This document shows, one piece after another, positions 15,340 through 20,219 of a stretch of 20,953 nucleotides of DNA. The stretch is from Clostridiaceae bacterium. GTDB lineage: Bacteria > Bacillota > Clostridia > Monoglobales > Firm-18. A program made the translations under genes and the position numbers. The stretch is taken from contig JAAZFB010000316.1 of assembly GCA_012511915.1 (NCBI GenBank), forward strand, positions 1-20,953. The letters are read 5' to 3'. The stretch's first letter is position 1. Every line of letters starts with the position of its first letter. The notes beneath the pieces are model-generated. The model did not search any database and was not told where the DNA came from. It was given only the letters and a program-made list of their open reading frames with translations.

Positions 15340-16383
15340 CTACAAATAAAATGCGGCATTGTTGATGCCCGTCTCCTCCGGAATTCCAAACATTATATTC
15401 ATATTTTGAACGGCCTGCCCAGCCGCGCCCTTTAATATATTATCAATACAACATACGACAATCAGTCGCTTTGTCCGTTTGTCAACTTTAATACCCATAT
15501 CGACATAATTTGAACCGGCAACAAATTTTGTTTCGGGTAGCTTACCGTTGGGGTAAATTCGTATAAAGCGCTCACCTTTATAATACTGTTTATAAATATC
15601 CATTATCTGTTCTGCACTAATGCCTTCGTCAATTAAATTGGCATAACACGTAGCCAGTATTCCTCTTTTAAGCGGCACCAAATGCGGTGTAAATGTTAAT
15701 GTAATTTGCTCATTGGCGATGATTGAGAGCTCTTGTTCTATTTCACTCGTATGCCGATGCTCGGCAACTTTATAAGCTTTTGTATTTTCTGTGCATTCGC
15801 AAAAGCTAATATCTAGTGCACTACTGCGGCCCGCCCCCGTTACACCGGATTTAGCATCGATAATAATGCTGTTAAAATCGATAATCTTTTCGGCAACAGC
15901 CGGCGCAAGCGCTAAAATTGAACAGGTAGTATAGCACCCCGGGTTTGCGATTAGATCTGTATTTGGAATGGTATTTCGGTTTAATTCGCACAAACCGTAA
16001 ACCGCATCCTTTAAAAGATGGGGCGATGCGTGCTCTAACCCATACCATTCTTCATATACCGCTTTGTCTTTATATCGGTAATCCCCCGAAAAATCAATAA
16101 CCTTCACTTGCTTTGCGATAAATTGCGGAACTATTTGCCCGGCAACACCATGTGGCAACGCCGTAAATACGACATCACTGTCTTTGGCAATGGTATCAAC
16201 ATCCAAAGACTCAAGCATAATATCTAAAATATTTGTAAAGTTTTGATAAACATCTGAAAACCGTTTGCCGGCATAGCTGTTTGAAACGAGATGTTCAATT
16301 TTCACTTCCGGGTGTGTGGTTAAAATGCGGACCAGTTCCACCCCGGCATAGCCGGTTGCACCTAAAACAGATACTTTTATCAC
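15340..16383 (-). CDS. argC: N-acetyl-gamma-glutamyl-phosphate reductase
   Basis: NADPH-dependent reductase acting after ArgB in arginine synthesis. The 347 residues begin with the nucleotide-binding loop VSVLGATGYAGVELVRIL. The catalytic cysteine is Cys150 in ANPGCYTTCSILAL, and VFTALPHGVAG and KSGVTGAGRS are family motifs. The start is GTG (16381-16383) with AAAGGGG 8 nt upstream. It heads the argC-argB unit and is preceded by a consensus promoter overlapping an ArgR/AhrC-like operator. argJ, the usual neighbour between argC and argB, is absent. Confidence 0.96.
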   Translation of the reverse strand: MIKVSVLGATGYAGVELVRILTTHPEVKIEHLVSNSYAGKRFSDVYQNFTNILDIMLESLDVDTIAKDSDVVFTALPHGVAGQIVPQFIAKQVKVIDFSGDYRYKDKAVYEEWYGLEHASPHLLKDAVYGLCELNRNTIPNTDLIANPGCYTTCSILALAPAVAEKIIDFNSIIIDAKSGVTGAGRSSALDISFCECTENTKAYKVAEHRHTSEIEQELSIIANEQITLTFTPHLVPLKRGILATCYANLIDEGISAEQIMDIYKQYYKGERFIRIYPNGKLPETKFVAGSNYVDMGIKVDKRTKRLIVVCCIDNILKGAAGQAVQNMNIMFGIPEETGINNAAFYL

Positions 16384-16412
16384 AAAATCAGCCCCTTTTT
16401 TGATTGTGATTA

Positions 16413-16441
16413 ATTATACCATACGATGCATAAAAATGCAA
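16413..16441 (-). promoter_or_regulatory. Promoter of argC-argB
   Basis: On the minus strand TTGCAT (16441-16436), a 17-bp spacer and TATAAT (16418-16413), about 30 nt before the GTG of argC. Confidence 0.85.
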
Positions 16442-16442
16442 G
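16425..16442. promoter_or_regulatory. ArgR/AhrC-type ARG box over the argC promoter
   Basis: GATGCATAAAAATGCAAG matches the Bacillus-type ARG box as I remember it (CATGAATAAAAATKCAAK) at 16 of 18 positions. It covers the -35 hexamer and most of the spacer of the argC promoter, as expected for repression by arginine. A weaker, partly matching site may lie at 16465-16483, over the -10 of the divergent promoter. No argR gene is in the window. Confidence 0.7.
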
Positions 16443-16444
16443 TA

Positions 16445-16473
16445 TTGCATTTTATTTATTTTTGATGTAAAAT
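16445..16473 (+). promoter_or_regulatory. Promoter of the ECF transporter gene, back-to-back with the argC promoter
   Basis: TTGCAT (16445-16450), a 17-bp spacer and TAAAAT (16468-16473). The two divergent -35 hexamers form one palindrome, ATGCAAGTATTGCAT (16436-16450), only 3 bp apart. The transcript would carry about 300 nt of leader containing two copies of a structured repeat. Confidence 0.7.
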
Positions 16474-16519
16474 AAATGCAAATATCACCAAAATGGAGAC
16501 ACACAAGTCTGAATAAATC

Positions 16520-16590
16520 ACGCCTTATCCGGCTCACGGTAAGTGCGTTAAGTAAAGTTTAATTATATTTGTGAGCCAGAAAGGCTAATG
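16520..16590 (+). repeat. Structured 71-nt element, copy 1 of 3
   Basis: It starts ACGCCTTATCCGGCTCAC and folds with GCCTT (16522-16526) pairing AAGGC (16581-16585) and GGCTCAC (16531-16537) pairing GTGAGCC (16571-16577). An AT-rich loop lies inside. It differs from copy 2 at one internal position in 71. It is flanked by a 14-bp direct repeat AAGTCTGAATAAAT (16505-16518 and 16596-16609), and the AAGTCTGAAT part can also pair with ATTCAGACTT (16608-16617). No gene starts directly after this copy. Confidence 0.75.
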
Positions 16591-16595
16591 CCATA

Positions 16596-16680
16596 AAGTC
16601 TGAATAAATTCAGACTTATGCGCCTTTCGGCGGTTGCACACAAAATGCGCAATGTATGCGCCTGCGGCGCTCGCATTTTG
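16596..16680 (+). repeat. Hairpin-rich spacer between copies 1 and 2
   Basis: Three inverted repeats in a row: AAGTCTGAAT/ATTCAGACTT (16596-16617); CGCC-TTTC-GGCG (16621-16632); and a compound hairpin with CAAAATGCG (16641-16649) pairing CGCATTTTG (16672-16680) around GCGCC-TGC-GGCGC (16658-16670). None has a T run, so they are not classical terminators. No open frame of interest. Confidence 0.6.
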
Positions 16681-16696
16681 GCGCTTGACCATCTTT

Positions 16697-16767
16697 ACGC
16701 CTTATCCGGCTCACGGTAAGTGCGTTAAGTAAATTTTAATTATATTTGTGAGCCAGAAAGGCTAATG
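16697..16767 (+). repeat. Structured 71-nt element, copy 2 of 3, upstream of the ECF gene
   Basis: Nearly identical to copy 1, and enclosed by an extra 8-bp stem, TTGACCAT (16685-16692) with ATGGTCAA (16765-16772). The 3' arm of its outer stem is AGAAAGGC (16755-16762), which looks like a Shine-Dalgarno sequence 17 nt before the ECF start. Pairing with GCCTT would hide it. Confidence 0.75.
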
Positions 16768-16778
16768 GTCAAAATATT

Positions 16779-17354
16779 ATGAAATTATCAATCAGAAAGA
16801 TTACAGTTGTTGGAGTACTTACCGCCCTAATTATTGTGCTGGGCATATCAGGTCTTGGAATAATGAGGCTCCCCGGATTGTCTATCGGCATAACAATACT
16901 ACATATTCCGGTCATTATAGGTGCGATTATGGAAGGCCCGTTGGTTGGAGGTCTTATTGGGTTGCTGTTTGGAGTGTGGAGCATGATAGACAAAGTATTG
17001 CGACCCACGCCGACCGGATTTGTGTTTTTAAATCCGCTTGTATCGGTTTTATCTCGCATACTGATCGGCTTGGTTGCATATTATTCATATAAACTGGCAA
17101 AAAAATGTCTGCCTGATAGTATCAGTATGATACTGAGCTCTATTTTGGCGACCTTAACAAACACTGTAGGTGTATTGGGAATGATTTATCTTTTGTTTGC
17201 CCAGAAGTATATGGAGACGATGGGGCAAGCACCGGAACTGGCGTTTGCTTTTTTATCCGGTGTGGCCGTAAAAAACGGCATTCCCGAATCAATTGCCTGC
17301 GCGGTTTTAGCACCGATTATTATTGCAGGAATTAAAAAGATTAGGAAAAACTGA
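16779..17354 (+). CDS. ECF transporter S component (vitamin-type substrate-binding membrane protein)
   Basis: Substrate-capture membrane subunit of an energy-coupling-factor importer. The 191 residues are mostly hydrophobic, with five or six helices. The family-type segment is ITILHIPVIIGAIMEGPLVG followed by GLLFGVWSMID, and a basic C-terminus (KKIRKN) would face the cytoplasm. No ATPase or T subunit is nearby, so it probably shares a central EcfAT module encoded elsewhere (group II). Substrate cannot be read from sequence; a B vitamin or a precursor is usual. The ATG has no close ribosome binding site. A five-codon frame (MVKIL, from ATG 16765) ends overlapping it as ATGA. Its leader holds two structured elements. 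Confidence 0.85.
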   Translation: MKLSIRKITVVGVLTALIIVLGISGLGIMRLPGLSIGITILHIPVIIGAIMEGPLVGGLIGLLFGVWSMIDKVLRPTPTGFVFLNPLVSVLSRILIGLVAYYSYKLAKKCLPDSISMILSSILATLTNTVGVLGMIYLLFAQKYMETMGQAPELAFAFLSGVAVKNGIPESIACAVLAPIIIAGIKKIRKN

Positions 17355-17374
17355 TAACCGCTACTCGGTTTGGG

Positions 17375-17403
17375 TTGAGTTATTCAGAGAATTGTGGTAA
17401 AAT
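17375..17403 (+). promoter_or_regulatory. Promoter of the nfeD-SPFH operon
   Basis: TTGAGT (17375-17380), a 17-bp spacer and TAAAAT (17398-17403). The leader is about 135 nt and contains copy 3 of the structured element. Confidence 0.7.
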
Positions 17404-17469
17404 AACATTGTGCCAACAAGGCAAATCATAATTGACGGGATAATGATTAATAGTAAATTTCCAACTTAT

Positions 17470-17539
17470 ACGCCTTATCCGGCTCACGGTAAGTGCGTGG
17501 TAAAAGTATAAAAAATTTTGTGGGTCAGAAAGGCAGATG
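17470..17539 (+). repeat. Structured element, copy 3 of 3, upstream of nfeD
   Basis: The first 29 nt (ACGCCTTATCC to GTGCGT) are identical to the other copies. The AT-rich loop has diverged. The 3' arm of the inner stem is GTGGGTC instead of GTGAGCC, and still pairs with GGCTCAC through two G-U pairs. AGAAAGG (17527-17533), in the outer stem, is correctly spaced (10 nt) as the ribosome binding site of nfeD. Confidence 0.7.
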
Positions 17540-17543
17540 AAAT

Positions 17544-17993
17544 ATGGATCCGAAAATATTGTTTTGGATATTCGTTGCTGTCGTTATGGGAGTGATCGAA
17601 AGTGCAACAATGTCTTTGGTTTCAATATGGTTTTGTGTAGGAGCAATAGCAGCCGCAATTACCGCAATGATAACCGATTCGGTGTTAGTTCAATGTATCG
17701 TATTTGTTGCTAGTACGGCAATTCTGTTAGCGGTTACACGTCCGGTTGCTCATAAATTTACAAAGACAAGGTTTGTGCCTACCAATGCGGACCGAATCAT
17801 AGGTTCAATGGGCATTGTAACAAAAAAAATAGACCATATTGAGGGGCAGGGGCAAATAAATCTTGGCGGACAGATTTGGTCTGCAAAAAGTGAAACATCA
17901 GTTGTAATTGAAGAAGGCTCTATAGTTACTGTTAAAAATATTATTGGGGTGCATGCAATTGTATGCCCCACAGAAAAAGAGGAGGAAAAATAA
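17544..17993 (+). CDS. NfeD-family membrane protein
   Basis: Partner protein of SPFH/slipin proteins in membrane domains. The 149 residues start with two or three membrane helices (ILFWIFVAVVMGVIESATMS, IWFCVGAIAAAITAMI, VLVQCIVFVASTAILLAV). The C-terminal soluble OB-fold domain is about 85-145 (IIGSMGIVTKKIDHIEGQGQ then INLGGQIWSAKS), typical of short NfeD1b-type proteins without the protease domain. Its stop codon shares one base with the start of the SPFH gene (TAATG), so the pair is cotranslated. Copy 3 of the structured element supplies the ribosome binding site. Confidence 0.88.
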   Translation: MDPKILFWIFVAVVMGVIESATMSLVSIWFCVGAIAAAITAMITDSVLVQCIVFVASTAILLAVTRPVAHKFTKTRFVPTNADRIIGSMGIVTKKIDHIEGQGQINLGGQIWSAKSETSVVIEEGSIVTVKNIIGVHAIVCPTEKEEEK

Positions 17994-18877
17994 TGGAACT
18001 GCTTATTATTTTATTACTTGTTGTAATTGTCCTTATAGCTAATATAAGGATAGTCTTTCAATCAAATGCCTATGTTGTGGAGCGTCTTGGCGCATACCAC
18101 TCGACATGGGGTGTTGGGCTGCATCTGAAAATCCCGTTTATCGAACGAATTGCCAAAGTAGTCGTGTTAAAAGAGCAGGTTGCAGATTTTAGACCTCAAC
18201 CGGTTATAACCAAAGATAATGTTACAATGCAGATTGATACAGTAGTTTATTTCCAAATTACCGACCCAAAACTGTATACCTATGGTATAGATCATCCTAT
18301 GAATGCTATTGAAAATCTAACTGCCACAACGCTGCGTAATATAGTAGGTGATTTAGAGCTCGACCAAACGCTTACTTCAAGGGATACCGTCAACACCAAA
18401 ATGAGAGCAATATTAGACGAGGCTACCGACCCGTGGGGAATAAAAGTCAATCGCGTGGAACTTAAAAACATTTTACCCCCTCGTGAAATTCAAGATGCTA
18501 TGGAGCGCCAAATGAAGGCTGAACGTGAACGGCGCGAAGCAATACTGCGTGCAGAAGGCGAAAAACGTTCTGCAATTTTAGTTGCCGAAGGTCAAAAAGA
18601 GTCGGAAATCTTGGCCGCCGAAGCCAGAAAAGAAGTGCAAATTAAAGAAGCAGAGGGTAAAGCCGAGGCTATTCTAAAGGTACAACAAGCTATAGCTGAT
18701 GGTATTCGAATGATAAACGACAGCAATCCCAGCGATGCGTCGATTGCATTAAAAGCACTCGAGGCATATGCCCAGGCGGCAGACGGTAAGGCAACAAAGA
18801 TTATTGTACCGTCAAATATCCAAGGGATAGCGGGTCTTGCCACATCAATAAAAGAAGTTTTGACAGATTTAAAATAG
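17993..18877 (+). CDS. SPFH/Band 7 (slipin/stomatin-type) membrane protein
   Basis: A flotillin/stomatin relative that forms membrane-associated oligomers with NfeD. From ATG 17993 it has 294 residues: an N-terminal membrane helix (about 1-18), an SPFH domain (about 25-180; NAYVVERLGAYHSTWGVGLH and NVTMQIDTVVYFQITDP), then a long Ala/Glu/Lys coiled coil (about 175-235) and a short conserved tail (IIVPSNIQGIAGLATSIKEV). The frame is open back to 17963, but GAGGAGG precedes ATG 17993 with good spacing, so the shorter start is preferred. The pair with NfeD is standard for this family. Confidence 0.93.
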   Translation: MELLIILLLVVIVLIANIRIVFQSNAYVVERLGAYHSTWGVGLHLKIPFIERIAKVVVLKEQVADFRPQPVITKDNVTMQIDTVVYFQITDPKLYTYGIDHPMNAIENLTATTLRNIVGDLELDQTLTSRDTVNTKMRAILDEATDPWGIKVNRVELKNILPPREIQDAMERQMKAERERREAILRAEGEKRSAILVAEGQKESEILAAEARKEVQIKEAEGKAEAILKVQQAIADGIRMINDSNPSDASIALKALEAYAQAADGKATKIIVPSNIQGIAGLATSIKEVLTDLK

Positions 18878-18922
18878 AGCATTACATCGGAAAGCATTAC
18901 ATCGGAAAGTATTACATTGCAA
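18878..18922 (+). repeat. Three 15-bp tandem repeats between the SPFH gene and yebC
   Basis: AGCATTACATCGGAA occurs twice exactly (18878-18892, 18893-18907), followed by a diverged third unit AGTATTACATTGCAA (18908-18922). The array starts on the first base after the SPFH stop codon. It lies in the 81-bp leader of yebC, where a TTGACA (18860-18865) or TTGACG (18930-18935) could serve as a -35; no good -10 was found. Confidence 0.85.
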
Positions 18923-18958
18923 AAACTCTTGACGACATACAAAGGGGGATAATAACGA

Positions 18959-19690
18959 ATGTCAGGACACAGTAAATGGTCAACAATTAAACGCAAAAAA
19001 GGTGAGGCGGACGCAAAACGGGGCAAGATATTCACAAAGATTGGTCGCGAAATTGCTGTTGCCGTTAAAGAGGGCGGGGCAGACCCTGACACAAATACAA
19101 AATTAAAAGATGCTATTGCAAAGGCAAAAGCCAATAATATGCCGAACGATTCAATAACACGCAGTATAAAAAAAGCGGCGGGCGAAGGGAACACAAATAA
19201 TTTTGAAGATATTATATATGAGGGATACGGCCCTAACGGAGTTGCGGTAATTGTTGAAACATTGACGGACAATCGCAATAGGACAGCTGCTGATATGCGT
19301 CATTTTTTTGATAAGTATGGCGGAAATTTAGGTACAAGCGGCTGTGTTATGTTTATGTTTGAACAAAAAGGTGTTCTAATTATCGAAAATGACGGCAAAA
19401 CAAGTGAAGAAAAATTAATAGAAGATGCCCTAATAGCCGGTGCGGATGATGTAGAGGTGCATGAAGAATATTTTGAAGTTACAACATCACCGGGTGAATT
19501 TTCCAATGCCACAGATGTATTAGAACAGGCAGGGTATGCCTTTGAACATGCCCAAATACAATATGTCCCCCAAACACAAGTAAAGCTTACTGATGAAAAC
19601 GATTTAACACAAATCGTTAAGCTTATTGACCGATTGGAAGACTGCGATGATGTCCAAGCTGTTTGGCATAACTGGGAAGAAGAGGAATAG
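18959..19690 (+). CDS. YebC/PmpR family DNA-binding regulatory protein
   Basis: Full-length (243 residues) member of the YebC/TACO1 family, known as a transcription regulator and, in some bacteria, as a factor that helps translation. The start MSGHSKWSTIKRKKGEADAK is the family signature. The middle contains YEGYGPNGVAVIVETLTDNR and GGNLGTSGCVMFMFEQKG. It ends in an acidic tail (NWEEEE). AAAGGGGG lies 10 nt before the ATG. The last codons and stop (GAGGAATAG) coincide with the start of a 20-nt sequence repeated downstream at 19811-19830. Confidence 0.95.
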   Translation: MSGHSKWSTIKRKKGEADAKRGKIFTKIGREIAVAVKEGGADPDTNTKLKDAIAKAKANNMPNDSITRSIKKAAGEGNTNNFEDIIYEGYGPNGVAVIVETLTDNRNRTAADMRHFFDKYGGNLGTSGCVMFMFEQKGVLIIENDGKTSEEKLIEDALIAGADDVEVHEEYFEVTTSPGEFSNATDVLEQAGYAFEHAQIQYVPQTQVKLTDENDLTQIVKLIDRLEDCDDVQAVWHNWEEEE

Positions 19691-19752
19691 TATAATACTA
19701 ATTCGCGTTAGCAAAATTTCATTAATTGCGAATTAGTAAATACTATTTTCCT
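19684..19752 (+). repeat. Long inverted repeat after yebC, probable terminator region
   Basis: GGAATAGTAT...AATACTAATTCGC (19684-19706) is the inverted complement, with small gaps, of GCGAATTAGTA...AATACTATTTTCC (19729-19752). The inner stem ACTAATTCGC/GCGAATTAGT is perfect. The left arm includes the yebC stop codon and the right arm overlaps the next repeat element. Confidence 0.65.
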
Positions 19753-19822
19753 TATAACGGCCGCTGATTGCGGCCGCTATTGACAAAAAAAGTTTGTCAA
19801 TATTTTAAATGAGGAATAGTAT
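19740..19822. repeat. Structured repeat A with two internal hairpins
   Basis: Ends ATACTATTTTCCTTA (19740-19754) and TGAGGAATAGTAT (19810-19822) are imperfect inverted repeats. Inside are hairpin 1, CGGCCGC-TGATT-GCGGCCG (19758-19776), and hairpin 2, TTGACAAA-AAAAG-TTTGTCAA (19780-19800). The same ends and layout, with different stem sequences, occur in repeat B at 20118-20186. Confidence 0.75.
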
Positions 19823-19839
19823 AATACTAAACCTAATAA

Positions 19840-19870
19840 AATAGGGCTGTAGCTTTGCTACAGCCCTATT
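19840..19870. terminator. Strong hairpin terminator between yebC and the ferredoxin gene
   Basis: A perfect 14-bp stem, AATAGGGCTGTAGC (19840-19853) with its complement (19857-19870), closes a TTT loop. It begins 2 nt past the ferredoxin stop on the minus strand and follows the yebC repeats on the plus strand, so it can serve both genes. Confidence 0.8.
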
Positions 19871-19872
19871 AC

Positions 19873-20043
19873 TTACTCCGGTATGGGTGCATCTACGGGA
19901 CATACTTCCGCGCATGCGCCACATTCTATACACAACTCGGGATCTATGATAAACCTTTCATCACCGGGTGAAATGCACGATACAGGGCATTCCGGTTCAC
20001 AAGCGCCGCAACTGATGCAATCGTCTGTTATAATATACGCCAT
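19873..20043 (-). CDS. 2[4Fe-4S] ferredoxin (56 aa)
   Basis: A small clostridial-type electron carrier. Both cluster motifs are complete: CISCGACEPECP (Cys9, 12, 15, 19) and CIECGACAEVCP (Cys38, 41, 44, 48). An extra Cys23 follows the first motif. The 56 residues equal the usual length of bacterial 2[4Fe-4S] ferredoxins. AAAGGAGGTG lies close upstream of the ATG at 20041-20043. It lies downstream of ricT on the same strand, separated by a structured repeat and a large palindrome, and it ends just before a strong terminator. Its redox partner is unknown; RicT-complex iron-sulphur chemistry is one guess from position only. Confidence 0.95.
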   Translation of the reverse strand: MAYIITDDCISCGACEPECPVSCISPGDERFIIDPELCIECGACAEVCPVDAPIPE

Positions 20044-20075
20044 GTTAACCACACCTCCTTTAAAATGATTTATAC

Positions 20076-20112
20076 TGTTCCTAAATTAAATCATTGATTT
20101 AATTTAGGAACA
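20076..20112. repeat. Near-perfect 37-bp palindrome upstream of the ferredoxin gene
   Basis: TGTTCCTAAATTAAATCA (20076-20093) is the exact complement of 20095-20112, around a single central T. It can form a hairpin or cruciform. Its arm starts like the repeat end ATACTATTCCT. It sits between ricT and the ferredoxin gene and could attenuate read-through; there is no T run. Confidence 0.8.
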
Positions 20113-20117
20113 ATTTA

Positions 20118-20186
20118 ATACTATTTTCCTTACGCCAACGGCGTTGTTGACACGAATGTGTCAATATTTTAAATAAGGAATAGTAT
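20118..20186. repeat. Structured repeat B with two internal hairpins
   Basis: Ends ATACTATTTTCCTTA (20118-20132) and TAAGGAATAGTAT (20174-20186) match repeat A. Hairpin 1 is ACGCC-AAC-GGCGT (20132-20144) and hairpin 2 is TTGACAC-GAAT-GTGTCAA (20147-20164). The 28 nt from TCAATATTTT (20161-20188) differ from repeat A (19797-19824) at one position. Confidence 0.75.
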
Positions 20187-20219
20187 AAAAGCCCTAAATA
20201 GTACCGGGGTAGCTTGGTA

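Noticed and set aside
16520..16548. The start of the structured element (CGCCTTATCCGGC) resembles the core of enterobacterial REP sequences.
   Set aside because: The similarity covers only about 13-18 bases recalled from memory. The partner half of a REP unit is absent, the gene content is clostridial, and the element closes with its own stem. It could be convergent; a REP-type mobile repeat is kept only as an alternative.
18878..18922. Short tandem array as a CRISPR.
   Set aside because: Units are directly adjacent with no spacers, only three units exist, and no cas genes are nearby.
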